Assembly: GCA_900549865.1 (NCBI GenBank)
Contig: URPU01000067.1
Location: 1-12,945, forward strand
Length of the DNA: 12,945 nt
Direction of reading: 5' to 3'
Source: an uncultured Eubacteriales bacterium
GTDB lineage: Bacteria > Bacillota > Clostridia > Oscillospirales > Oscillospiraceae
Position numbers and translations under genes: made by a program. This document shows positions 1 to 6,923 of the stretch, in pieces. The notes beneath the pieces are model-generated. The model saw only the letters and a list, made by a program, of their open reading frames with translations. It ran no database searches and was not told where the DNA came from. Within the stretch, counting starts at the first letter, position 1. Every line of letters begins with the position of its first letter.

Positions 1-376
1 GAACGTTCAGAAGCACGACGCCGAGGACCGCGCAGTTGGTGGTGATAAGGGGAAGATAAATGCCCAGCGCGGAGTAGAGCGAGGGAACCATCTTCTTGAG
101 GAACATTTCAACAAACTGCACGAGCGCTGCAATGACAAGGATGAAGGTCAGCGTCTGAAGGAACGCGAGACCCAGAGGAACGAGCACGTACTGATCTATC
201 ACCCAGCATATCGCGGAGGCGAGACCCATAACGAAGGTAACGGCGAGGCCCATGCCAGTCGCGGTATCGACCTTGTTGGAGCAGCCGAGGAACGGGCAGC
301 AGCCAAGGAACTGGGAGAAGATGAAGTTGTTGATAAGTATCGCGCCGAGGGAGATGGAGAGAATATTCGTAAGCAT
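1..376 (-). CDS. rnfA: RnfA, membrane subunit of the Rnf ion-translocating ferredoxin:NAD+ oxidoreductase (3' end cut by window edge)
   Basis: The minus strand reads 125 codons from ATG at 376 to the window edge; family members are about 190 residues, so roughly the last third is missing. Visible family signatures are NNFIFSQFLGCCPFLGCS near residues 16-33 and LGIYLPLITTNCAVLGV near 104-120. These are the membrane half-helices that hold Cys residues, and in known Rnf structures RnfA and RnfE Cys residues bind an intramembrane iron-sulfur cluster. Several hydrophobic helices are evident. The start codon overlaps the rnfE stop (TAATG), and its ribosome binding site AAAGGAGG lies inside the end of rnfE. 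RnfA carries electrons through the membrane in the Rnf complex, which couples reduced ferredoxin oxidation and NAD+ reduction to Na+ or H+ export. rnfB is expected just outside the window. The partial length is the only uncertainty. Confidence 0.95.
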   Translation of the reverse strand, partial: MLTNILSISLGAILINNFIFSQFLGCCPFLGCSNKVDTATGMGLAVTFVMGLASAICWVIDQYVLVPLGLAFLQTLTFILVIAALVQFVEMFLKKMVPSLYSALGIYLPLITTNCAVLGVVLLNV

Positions 377-1068
377 TATTCTTCAGCCTCCTTTGCAGCT
401 TCTTCGGCAAGCTGTTTTTTCTTTGCGGACTTCTTGAGCGCGTACTGCATCAGCGCGATGAGCACGCCCAGCGTGAGGAAGCCGCCGAAAGGCATGATAA
501 GTATCGTTGCGCCGAGGTCTTCCGCGAAGATCTGGATACCGGCGCCGGTGCCGTCAAGCGTGAGACGGAAGCCGTTGGCGACGTCGATGAGACCGCCGCC
601 GAAGCGGCCGGAGCCGAGGAACTCGCGCACGATGCACATTGCGATGAGCACCAGCGTGTAGCCCAGACCCTGGAATATGCCGTCAAAGAAGGATGCGCCC
701 ACGGTATTGTGCTGGCAGAAGGCCTCTGCACGGCCGATGATGATGCAGTTGACGACGATAAGCGGGATGAACACGCCCAGCGCGGAGCTGAGTGCGGGAA
801 CGAAAGCCTGAAGCAGAAGATCGACTATCGTAACGAAGCCCGCGATAACGACGACGAAGATCGCAAGACGGATCTCGTCGGGGATGATCTTGCGCATCGC
901 CGCGATAACGACGTTGCAGCAGGTGAGGATGATGAGAACGGACAGACCCATGCCAACGCCGTTGAACAGAGAGGTCGTGATCGCCATGGTGGCGCACATA
1001 CCGATCTGCTGGACAAGAACGGGGTTATTGGTGATGAGGCCTTCTTTAAACTGTTTCTTGATATTCAT
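376..1068 (-). CDS. rnfE: RnfE, membrane subunit of the Rnf complex
   Basis: This 230-residue integral membrane protein is full length for RnfE/NqrD. Diagnostic stretches are GLITNNPVLVQQIGMC near the N-terminus, containing the conserved NNP and Cys, and GVFIPLIVVNCIIIGRAEAF near residues 98-117, the counterpart of the Cys-containing half-helix of RnfA. Five to six hydrophobic helices can be seen. RnfE pairs with RnfA as an inverted pseudo-dimer around an iron-sulfur centre that moves electrons across the membrane; this is known from the family. The gene starts 13 bases after rnfG ends, with AGGAGG at 1077-1082 overlapping the rnfG stop codon. Its C-terminus is a charged Lys/Ala/Glu tail whose codons GCA AAG GAG G double as the ribosome binding site of rnfA. 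Confidence 0.95.
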   Translation of the reverse strand: MNIKKQFKEGLITNNPVLVQQIGMCATMAITTSLFNGVGMGLSVLIILTCCNVVIAAMRKIIPDEIRLAIFVVVIAGFVTIVDLLLQAFVPALSSALGVFIPLIVVNCIIIGRAEAFCQHNTVGASFFDGIFQGLGYTLVLIAMCIVREFLGSGRFGGGLIDVANGFRLTLDGTGAGIQIFAEDLGATILIMPFGGFLTLGVLIALMQYALKKSAKKKQLAEEAAKEAEE

Positions 1069-1081
1069 TCAGCTTGCCTCC

Positions 1082-1624
1082 TTAACCCAATGCTTCCACA
1101 GCGCGGATGCTCTCTGCGACCGCACCCGCAACTGCGTTGGAGGTGATGGTCGCCGCGGTGATGGCGTCGATAGCGCCGCCGGACTTGGCGAGCTTGACAT
1201 CGTCGCCCTGACCGACGAACTGACCGCGCCACCATTCGCCGTACTCACTCTGGTCGGCGGCCTTTGCGCCGAGACCGGAGGTTTCCGCGTGGGAGATGAT
1301 GGAGATACCAGTGCACTTATAATCGGTGTCAACGCCGACAGCCATGGTGATGCTGCCCTGCGCGCCGGAGAAGGTGGTCGTGACGACATAGCCCTTGTCG
1401 CCCTCGGCCTTTGCGATGTTGTCTATAGTGGGGAATGCGGCGGCGTCGAAGGGGGCGTCCTCATAGCCTTCCGCGTCGAGGACGGCGGCGTATGCCTTCT
1501 CGGTCTTTATGCGATCCTGCTCGGCGATCTTGTCCGCGGTGATGAGGTTGACGACGCCGAGGATACCGGCGATGATGGCGCAGACAAGGAACAGGACGAC
1601 TGCAAGCTTAACTATCTTATTCAT
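1082..1624 (-). CDS. rnfG: RnfG, covalent-FMN subunit of the Rnf complex
   Basis: This is a 180-residue protein with one N-terminal transmembrane anchor (about residues 5-28, VKLAVVLFLVCAIIAGILGV) followed by an FMN-binding domain outside the membrane. The conserved HAETSGLGAKA is present near 122-132, and the flavin attachment region DAITAATITS is near 153-162, where a Thr normally carries FMN added by ApbE-type transferases. Most relatives have Gly where this protein has the first Ala of TAAT. The open frame extends far upstream of 1624, but the ATG at 1624 is chosen because AAAGGAGG lies 7 bases before it and the peptide from there begins like RnfG. It overlaps the rnfD stop as TAATG. RnfG passes electrons between RnfD and the RnfA/E centre. 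Confidence 0.93.
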   Translation of the reverse strand: MNKIVKLAVVLFLVCAIIAGILGVVNLITADKIAEQDRIKTEKAYAAVLDAEGYEDAPFDAAAFPTIDNIAKAEGDKGYVVTTTFSGAQGSITMAVGVDTDYKCTGISIISHAETSGLGAKAADQSEYGEWWRGQFVGQGDDVKLAKSGGAIDAITAATITSNAVAGAVAESIRAVEALG

Positions 1625-2661
1625 TATGCGCCCTCCTTTGCGGCCTTCTTCGCAGCCTTCTCGGCGGCGATGTCCTCCTTGGACACGCCGAACTGATGGC
1701 GGCAGAACGCCTTGTCTATCGCCCAGGTGCAAAGGTTCATGATGAGTATGCCGTAGCTGACGCCTTCGGGATAGCTGCCGAAGTAGCGGATGAGCACCGT
1801 GATGACGCCGCAGCCGAAGCCGTAGAGGAGCTGGCCGGGGCCGGTGACGGGGCTGGTGGCATAGTCGTTTGCCATGAAGAACGCGCCAAGCAGCAGAGAG
1901 CCGCACAGCAGGTTGTAGCCGACCCAGTCGATGCGGCTGTAGCCCTCATGCCCGAAGATGAACGTGAGCACGACGACAGTGCCGATGAAGGAGGTCGGGA
2001 TGCGCCAGGTGATGACCTTGCGGATGAAGAGGTAAACAACGCCGATGAGAAGCGCAAGCGCGCTTATCTCGCCGATGCAGCCGGGCATGTTGCCCAGGAA
2101 CATGTTCTTGAGGTTGATGACCGCGGGCATAGGCTCCGTGGAGGAGTAGAGGTAGGTCATCGGGGTGGCCATGGTCGTGCCGTCAACGCTGCCCTTGAGG
2201 CTGTTGGGAACGACCCACGTGGTCATGTGGTTGGCGTAGGAGGCTATGAGGAACGCACGGCCTGCCAGCGCCGGGTTGAGGAAGTTTTTGCCGAGGCCGC
2301 CGTAAAGCTGCTTGACAACGACGATGGCGAAGAAGCTGCCGGTGATGGGGAGCCACAGCGGGGAGCTGGGCGGCATGGTCATTGCCATGAGCAGACCCGT
2401 CAGCGCGGCGGAGCAGTCGCCGATCGTGTTGGACTTCTTCATGAGCTTGCGGTAAGCCCACTCGAAGAATACGGCGGTGATCATGGACACCATGGCGACG
2501 CCGAGAGGACGCCAGCCGAACTGGAAGATGGCGACTATCAGCGCGGGCATAAGTGCGATGATAACGTCCATCATTATACGCCTTGTGTCGGTCTCAGTCC
2601 TGACCTGGGGCTGATACGCGACGTCAAGGACGATCCTTACTTTATTGTCATTTCCGCTCAT
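1624..2661 (-). CDS. rnfD: RnfD, covalent-FMN membrane subunit of the Rnf complex
   Basis: This 345-residue polytopic membrane protein is of the NqrB/RnfD family and normal in length. Features visible are the early TDTRRIMMDVIIALMPA segment, the FLNPALAGRAFL motif near residues 127-138, the flavinylation segment DGTTMATPMT at 160-169 with Thr166 as the expected FMN-bearing residue, and SPVTGPGQLLYGFGCG near the C-terminal half. About nine hydrophobic helices can be counted. It starts with an ATGA overlap with the rnfC stop, and AAAGGAGG 7 bases upstream lies in rnfC coding sequence. RnfD is thought to be the main ion-channel subunit with RnfG. The C-terminus is a soluble Ala/Lys-rich tail ending AAKEGA, and its AAG GAG GGC codons form the rnfG ribosome binding site. 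Confidence 0.95.
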   Translation of the reverse strand: MSGNDNKVRIVLDVAYQPQVRTETDTRRIMMDVIIALMPALIVAIFQFGWRPLGVAMVSMITAVFFEWAYRKLMKKSNTIGDCSAALTGLLMAMTMPPSSPLWLPITGSFFAIVVVKQLYGGLGKNFLNPALAGRAFLIASYANHMTTWVVPNSLKGSVDGTTMATPMTYLYSSTEPMPAVINLKNMFLGNMPGCIGEISALALLIGVVYLFIRKVITWRIPTSFIGTVVVLTFIFGHEGYSRIDWVGYNLLCGSLLLGAFFMANDYATSPVTGPGQLLYGFGCGVITVLIRYFGSYPEGVSYGILIMNLCTWAIDKAFCRHQFGVSKEDIAAEKAAKKAAKEGA

Positions 2662-4010
2662 TTGTTAGCCTCCTTTGCTGCCGCCGCTTCGGCCTTTGCC
2701 TTTTCCTTGGCGGCCTTGGCCTGGAACATGAGCTTTGCCGTCTTGAATGCGTGGGTGAGCGGCATTCTCGCGGGGCAGTTGTATGCGCAGCTTCCGCACT
2801 CGAAGCAGTCGGTGATATGGTACTTCTCCATCATCTCATAGTCGCCCTTGCTGTAGTACATGTACATGAACACGGGCTCAAGATTCATGGGGCAGACGCT
2901 GATGCACTTGCCGCAGCGGATGCAGGTGGGCTCGTCAACATGCCTGTCCTCTTCTTCCGTGAAGAACAGCACGCCGGCTGTGCCCTTGATGGTGGGGGCG
3001 TCGAAGCTCGTGGCGCAGATGCCCATCATCGGTCCGCCGAGGACTATCTTGCGGGGCGTCTTTGCCCAGCCGCCGCACTGCTCCGCCAGATAGGCGAAGG
3101 GGGTGCCGACGCGGGTGAGGCCGTTGACAGGCGCGTTCAGCGCGCTGCCGGCCACGGTGACGATACGCTCAATAACGGGCTTGCCCTCATAGCAGGCCTG
3201 ATAAATGGCGTAGCAGGTGCGGGTGCTGACGACGTTGCAGCCGACGCCGGAGGGGATCCCGCCGGGCTTGACCTCGCGGCCGGTGACGGCCTTGACCTGC
3301 ATCTTTTCGCCGCCCTGCGGGTACTTGACGTCTTCGGGAACTATCTCGACGCCGTACTTCTCCGGGTGCATGGAGTTGAGCAGGTCGATGGCGTCCTGCT
3401 TGTTGACCTCGATGCCGTAATAGGCCTTGTCGAGGCCGGAGGCGATGCGCACAAGCTCAATGCCCATGAGAAGCTGCTCGGGGTAGTTTCTCATGGTGAG
3501 ATGGTCGCCGTTGAGGTACGGCTCGCATTCTGCGCCGTTGATGATGAGCGTATCGACCTTGCCGATGCCGCCGCGGATCTTGAAAGCGGTGGGGAACATA
3601 GCCCCGCCCATGCCGACGACGCCGGCGTCGCGGATGCGCTCAAGTATCGCTTCGGGATCCTTGAGCTGCTCCTCCGTGAGAGGAGCCATGTCTGTGCAGG
3701 GAGTGTCCAGATAATCGTTTTCGATCACGACGGACATGACCATGTCGCCGAGGGGATGGGGGCGCGGCTCAACAGCCACGACCTTGCCGGAAACGGAGGC
3801 ATGCACGGGCGCGGAGACAGGCGCGGGGTTCGTGCCTACCACCTGACCCATAGTGACATAGTCGCCCACGACCACGGTGGGCTTGCAGGGCGCGCCTATG
3901 TGCTGTGCCATGGGGATGACGACTTGCGGAGGCGGTGCAATGACGGTCATCGGAACTTCCGGTGCCTTCATGTAATTGGGATGCACGCCGCCTTTAAAAG
4001 TGTGGGACAT
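2658..4010 (-). CDS. rnfC: RnfC, NADH-binding iron-sulfur subunit of the Rnf complex
   Basis: This 450-residue soluble subunit docks on the cytoplasmic face, binds NAD(H) and FMN, and has two [4Fe-4S] clusters. Residues 130-141 hold the Gly-rich GVVGMGGAMFPT, 157-165 INGAECEPY, and 249-258 PGGIPSGVGC, all typical of the RnfC/NuoF-like fold. The two cluster motifs are Cys363-x2-Cys-x2-Cys-x3-Cys373 and Cys402-x2-Cys-x2-Cys-x3-Cys412. A longer frame reaches 4049, but ATG at 4010 is preferred: GAGGTGAAG lies just upstream and the protein then begins MSHTFKGGVHP, as relatives do. It is the first gene of the operon, followed by rnfD with a 4-base overlap. The last 20 residues are a charged Ala/Lys/Glu tail. 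Confidence 0.96.
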   Translation of the reverse strand: MSHTFKGGVHPNYMKAPEVPMTVIAPPPQVVIPMAQHIGAPCKPTVVVGDYVTMGQVVGTNPAPVSAPVHASVSGKVVAVEPRPHPLGDMVMSVVIENDYLDTPCTDMAPLTEEQLKDPEAILERIRDAGVVGMGGAMFPTAFKIRGGIGKVDTLIINGAECEPYLNGDHLTMRNYPEQLLMGIELVRIASGLDKAYYGIEVNKQDAIDLLNSMHPEKYGVEIVPEDVKYPQGGEKMQVKAVTGREVKPGGIPSGVGCNVVSTRTCYAIYQACYEGKPVIERIVTVAGSALNAPVNGLTRVGTPFAYLAEQCGGWAKTPRKIVLGGPMMGICATSFDAPTIKGTAGVLFFTEEEDRHVDEPTCIRCGKCISVCPMNLEPVFMYMYYSKGDYEMMEKYHITDCFECGSCAYNCPARMPLTHAFKTAKLMFQAKAAKEKAKAEAAAAKEANK

Positions 4011-4090
4011 AATAGCTTCACCTCGTAAAGTATTCGCGTGTACTTGCACTCTGTACTGATGCTGTACTGAAAATTATGTACGATATATGA

Positions 4091-4119
4091 ATTTTAGCAC
4101 AAGGTTTTTCCCTTGTCTA
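4091..4119 (-). promoter_or_regulatory. Promoter of the rnf operon with an internal palindrome
   Basis: On the minus strand TAGACA (4119-4114) is followed after 17 bases by TAAAAT (4096-4091), preceded by TGC, giving an extended -10. The predicted start near 4084 leaves a leader of about 75 bases before rnfC. The palindrome ACAAGG-N6-CCTTGT (4099-4116) fills nearly the whole spacer, so a protein bound there would block polymerase. Which regulator binds is unknown. Confidence 0.65.
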
Positions 4120-4315
4120 CACGAATTAGTACAAAAACCGTCAAAATTTCAAGATAAGTTATTAACAAGCCTGCCAAAATGTTGTCAATAGCTCAAATTT
4201 GCGCCCATTTTAACAAACTTTGTCCTATTTTGGGGCAACTGTGCTTTTTGACGAATGCAATTTGGCGCTTTAAGGCGATATTGGCAAATTTTTAACGGCG
4301 GCTGGAACAAAATGC
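4120..4315. other. AT-rich intergenic stretch upstream of the rnf promoter
   Basis: No gene is visible on either strand. The base composition is much more AT-rich than the coding flanks. It holds two exact copies of TTAACAA (4162-4168 and 4210-4216). The first belongs to AAGATAAGTTATTAACAA (4151-4168), which resembles one full half and one degenerate half of the Rex operator TTGTTAA-N4-TTAACAA. This is suggestive only. Confidence 0.4.
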
Positions 4316-4350
4316 AAGCGCCGCCCTGCGGAAAAAGCAGGACGGCGCTT
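4316..4350 (-). terminator. Terminator after the flavodiiron gene
   Basis: Fourteen-base arms AAGCGCCGCCCTGC and GCAGGACGGCGCTT (one G-T wobble) flank a 7-base loop. On the minus strand the stem is followed by GCATTTTGTT. It lies 47 bases beyond the stop of the flavodiiron gene and separates it from the rnf promoter. Confidence 0.75.
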
Positions 4351-4396
4351 CTGGCCATGTTTGTATAGTAATTAAATAGTAGACTGGCTTTAAGCC

Positions 4397-5602
4397 TCAG
4401 CCCTTTATCTCCGCGGCTATGGCATCGGCAAGCGCGTCCAGCGCGGGGAGCTGGTCCTCCGCGAGGGAGGAGCGGAGAGTAATATTGTCACCGATGAAGG
4501 AGCAGCCCTTCAGTGCGGAGAGTATGTCGCGCATCTGCTTGCCGCTGGTGGGCGCCCAGCTTCCGTTTTCCATGACGGCGATGCGGCGGTTTTGCAGATT
4601 GTGGTTTGCGATGTCGTGCAGCAGGTTTTCCATGGTGACGAATATACCGGCGTTGTACGTTGTCGCAGCGAAAACAAGGTGGCTGCACCGGAAGGCGTCG
4701 GAGAGGATGTAGCTTGCGGGCGTGACTGAGGTGTCGTACATCCGCACGCGCACGCCGCGCTCGACCAGCTTCGCGGCGAGGATGTTCGCGGCGTTCTCCG
4801 TGTGGCCGTATACGGAGGCGTAGGCCAGAAGGACGCTCTTCTCCTCGGGGGTGTAGCTGCTCCACAGCAGGTATTTTTCAAGGAAGCGGCCGAAGTCGCG
4901 CCGCCATACAAAGCCGTGCAGCGGGCAGACAAGGCTTATCTCCAGCGTGGCGGCCTTTTTCAGCACAGCCTGCACCTGCGCGCCGTATTTGCCGACGATG
5001 TTGGTGTAATAGCGCCGCGCCTCGTCCACATTTTCGGCGAAGAAATCCGTCTCGTCGGCAAAGAGGCGGCCGTTCAGCGCGCCGAAGGTGCCGAAGGCAT
5101 CGGCGGAGAAGAGTATCTTGTCCGTCAGGTCATAGCTCATCATGACCTCCGGCCAGTGCACCATGGGCGCCATGACGAAGCTTATCCTGTGGCGGCCAAG
5201 CTCCAGCACATCCCCCTCCTTGACGATGTGCAGCCTGCCGGAAAAGTCCACGCCGCGGAAAAAGCTTTTCAGCATGGTCTCCATCTTGCTGTTGCACACG
5301 AGCTTTATGCCCGGATAGCGCGTCAGCAGCGCCTCGATGGTATATGCGTGATCCGGCTCCATATGGGAGACAATGAGATAATCGGGCCGGCGGCCGCCGA
5401 GCGCATGGGCGACGTTTTCAAAATAGGTCTGGTAAACGGCCTTGTCCACCGTGTCGAATATGGCAACCTTCTCGTCAAGCATGACGTAGGAATTGTAGGA
5501 CACGCCGTCGGGCACGCCGTAAACGCCCTCAAAGCAGGCGAGGCGCCTGTCGTCCGCGCCCACCCAGATAAGATCCTCGCAAACCTTTCTTGTGCAGTGC
5601 AT
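4397..5602 (-). CDS. fprA: FprA-type flavodiiron protein (O2/NO reductase)
   Basis: This 401-residue cytoplasmic protein is full length for class A flavodiiron proteins. The N-terminal beta-lactamase-like domain (about 1-250) keeps the iron ligands: His80, Glu82, Asp84 and His85 in HMEPDH, His149 in MVHWPEVM, Asp168 in SADAFG, and His229 in PLHG. The C-terminal flavodoxin domain (from about 254) has the FMN phosphate loop ASVYGHTENAA and the later NGSWAP segment. The enzyme reduces O2 to water or NO to N2O using electrons from rubredoxin or F420-type donors; which gas matters here cannot be read from sequence. ATG at 5602 has GGGAGG 7 bases upstream. It is divergent from a Crp/Fnr regulator and shares a control region with it. 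Confidence 0.95.
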   Translation of the reverse strand: MHCTRKVCEDLIWVGADDRRLACFEGVYGVPDGVSYNSYVMLDEKVAIFDTVDKAVYQTYFENVAHALGGRRPDYLIVSHMEPDHAYTIEALLTRYPGIKLVCNSKMETMLKSFFRGVDFSGRLHIVKEGDVLELGRHRISFVMAPMVHWPEVMMSYDLTDKILFSADAFGTFGALNGRLFADETDFFAENVDEARRYYTNIVGKYGAQVQAVLKKAATLEISLVCPLHGFVWRRDFGRFLEKYLLWSSYTPEEKSVLLAYASVYGHTENAANILAAKLVERGVRVRMYDTSVTPASYILSDAFRCSHLVFAATTYNAGIFVTMENLLHDIANHNLQNRRIAVMENGSWAPTSGKQMRDILSALKGCSFIGDNITLRSSLAEDQLPALDALADAIAAEIKG

Positions 5603-5642
5603 AGCTGAACCTCCCGAAGTTTTTATTTTTGTTTATATAAAA

Positions 5643-5711
5643 ATTATAGCGTAAAGTACGGAACAAAGATGTTGCATACGCAACAGAATCATGTTAATAT
5701 ATATGTATAAT
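5643..5711. promoter_or_regulatory. Divergent promoters sharing one palindromic site
   Basis: The palindrome TGTTGCATACGCAACA (5670-5685, one mismatched pair) lies between a minus-strand TATAAT (5648-5643) for fprA and a plus-strand TATAAT (5706-5711) for the Crp/Fnr gene. Its centre is about 41 bases upstream of each predicted start, and neither promoter has a recognisable -35. This is the class II activator layout of the Crp/Fnr family. The neighbouring regulator is the obvious candidate to bind it. Confidence 0.65.
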
Positions 5712-5735
5712 ACAAGTAGGAGATGAAAAGCGGAT

Positions 5736-6398
5736 ATGAAAGACATGCGGCAGATACAGCTTTTTGAAGGGATAAGCGAGGACAGCATAGAAAAGATGAT
5801 CGCCTGCTTCAAGCCGGAGACGCGGTGCTTCCGCCGCGGCGAGACGGTGACGGTGTATTCGCCGGAGCTGAGCTATCTGTGCGTGCTGCTCAAGGGTACG
5901 GCGCATCTTTACTGCATGGACAGCGACGGGGAGTATGCCCTGCTGGAAAGCTACGCGGAAAATGACATCTTCGGCGAGGTGTTCGCCATGCCCTACGGCG
6001 ACCTTGGCTACGCCGTGGAGGCGGACAGCGACTGCGAGGTGATGTTCATCCGCTTCTCCTGCATCTATGGGCGCTGCCCGAAGGCGTGCGAGCACCACAG
6101 CCGCCTCACCTGCAATCTCTTTGAGCTGTCGGCAAAAAAGGCGCAGGCGCTGGCCGTGCGCATAAACATGATAAGCAAGCGCACGCTGCGGCGCAAGCTG
6201 ACGGCGTACTTCGACTATCTGCGCGAGAAAAACGGCGCGGACAGCTTTGAAATAGAGACTTCGCTATCGCAGCTCGCGGGCTATCTGTGTGCGGACCGCG
6301 CAAGCATGATGAGAGAGCTGAAAAACATGTGCGACGAGGGGCTGATGACCCGGCGCGGGCGGCATGTCACTCTTATGCCGTGCGCGGCGGAGCAATAA
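5736..6398 (+). CDS. Crp/Fnr-family transcription regulator, Cys-rich
   Basis: This 220-residue protein has an N-terminal cyclic-nucleotide-type beta-roll (about 5-120, with LCVLLKGTAHLYCMDSDGEY and NDIFGEVFA), a dimer helix (about 121-155) and a C-terminal winged helix (about 156-215) with recognition region SLSQLAGYLCADRASMMREL. It contains 12 Cys. Cys109, Cys114, Cys118 and Cys126 cluster just before the dimer helix, which could hold a metal, an iron-sulfur cluster or a redox switch. It lacks the N-terminal Cys cluster of E. coli FNR. ATG at 5736 has AGGAG 13 bases upstream, a rather long spacing. It shares a control region with fprA and is followed 24 bases later by a small gene. It is likely an activator of fprA and of itself; the signal is unknown. 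Confidence 0.9.
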   Translation: MKDMRQIQLFEGISEDSIEKMIACFKPETRCFRRGETVTVYSPELSYLCVLLKGTAHLYCMDSDGEYALLESYAENDIFGEVFAMPYGDLGYAVEADSDCEVMFIRFSCIYGRCPKACEHHSRLTCNLFELSAKKAQALAVRINMISKRTLRRKLTAYFDYLREKNGADSFEIETSLSQLAGYLCADRASMMRELKNMCDEGLMTRRGRHVTLMPCAAEQ

Positions 6399-6422
6399 AG
6401 AACATAATAAAAGGAGGCAGAC

Positions 6423-6791
6423 ATGGCGGAGAAAAGGTTTTACACGCCGCAGGGCGCGGCGGAGAGCGCGGAGCTTACGGCAGATCATGCCGCGGCGGAG
6501 AAATTCGACAGGGTCAGAGTGGGCGCGCTGGGCGTATACTTCCGGGAGGGGCTGAAAACGCGCTTTGTGCCGTATTCTTATATGGAGCGGGCGTTCATCC
6601 GCATTCAGGAGGTCAACGCGCGCGTGTGCTGCGGCAGCACCTGCTTTGCGTATTACCGCCTTGTGCTGGTGCACGACGGGAAGGAGTACGCCGACATACC
6701 GTCCGAAAGCGAGAAGGCGATGGACGGCGCGCTTGCAAGAATGCAGGAGCTGTCGCCCGGCCTTGCCGTGGGCTATCCCGCGCAGGCGTGA
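6423..6791 (+). CDS. Uncharacterised 122-residue protein, probably co-transcribed with the Crp/Fnr regulator
   Basis: I do not recognise a named family. The frame has AAGGAGG 5 bases before ATG and follows the regulator stop by 24 bases with no terminator between, so the two are probably one operon. It has no signal peptide or membrane segment and is likely cytoplasmic. A central part, GALGVYFREG to YSYMERAFIRIQEVNARVCC (about 34-70), looks like a compact beta-rich domain. A CCxxxC group (Cys69, Cys70, Cys74) follows, and the C-terminal part is helical. I have an impression of similar small hypothetical proteins in clostridia, but cannot assign a function. Its position next to a redox-type regulator and a flavodiiron gene suggests a link to that response; this is inference. 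Confidence 0.8.
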   Translation: MAEKRFYTPQGAAESAELTADHAAAEKFDRVRVGALGVYFREGLKTRFVPYSYMERAFIRIQEVNARVCCGSTCFAYYRLVLVHDGKEYADIPSESEKAMDGALARMQELSPGLAVGYPAQA

Positions 6792-6840
6792 CGCACATAT
6801 TGCATACCGGCCGCTTATAATGTATCAGGCGGCAGGCATA

Positions 6841-6884
6841 CACCCGGCACAGAGGCGGACCGCCGTTTTGCCGGGTGCGTTTTT
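6841..6884 (+). terminator. Terminator after the 122-residue gene
   Basis: CACCCGGCA (6841-6849) pairs with TGCCGGGTG (6869-6877), enclosing a second small palindrome GGCGGACCGCC, and is followed by CGTTTTT. A TATAAT box at 6816-6821 lies just before it without a clear -35, so a short attenuated leader for the downstream ZIP gene is possible but unproven. Confidence 0.75.
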
Positions 6885-6923
6885 CTGTCTGCGCCGAGAA
6901 CTGACAAAAGGCGTTGATAGCAC

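Noticed and set aside
1696..2841. Plus-strand 381-codon frame opposite rnfD, and a similar 425-codon frame at 2751-4028 opposite rnfC
   Set aside because: Both are shadows of conserved Rnf genes, are rich in Ala, Asp, Glu, Gly and His without motifs, and lack suitable ribosome binding sites.
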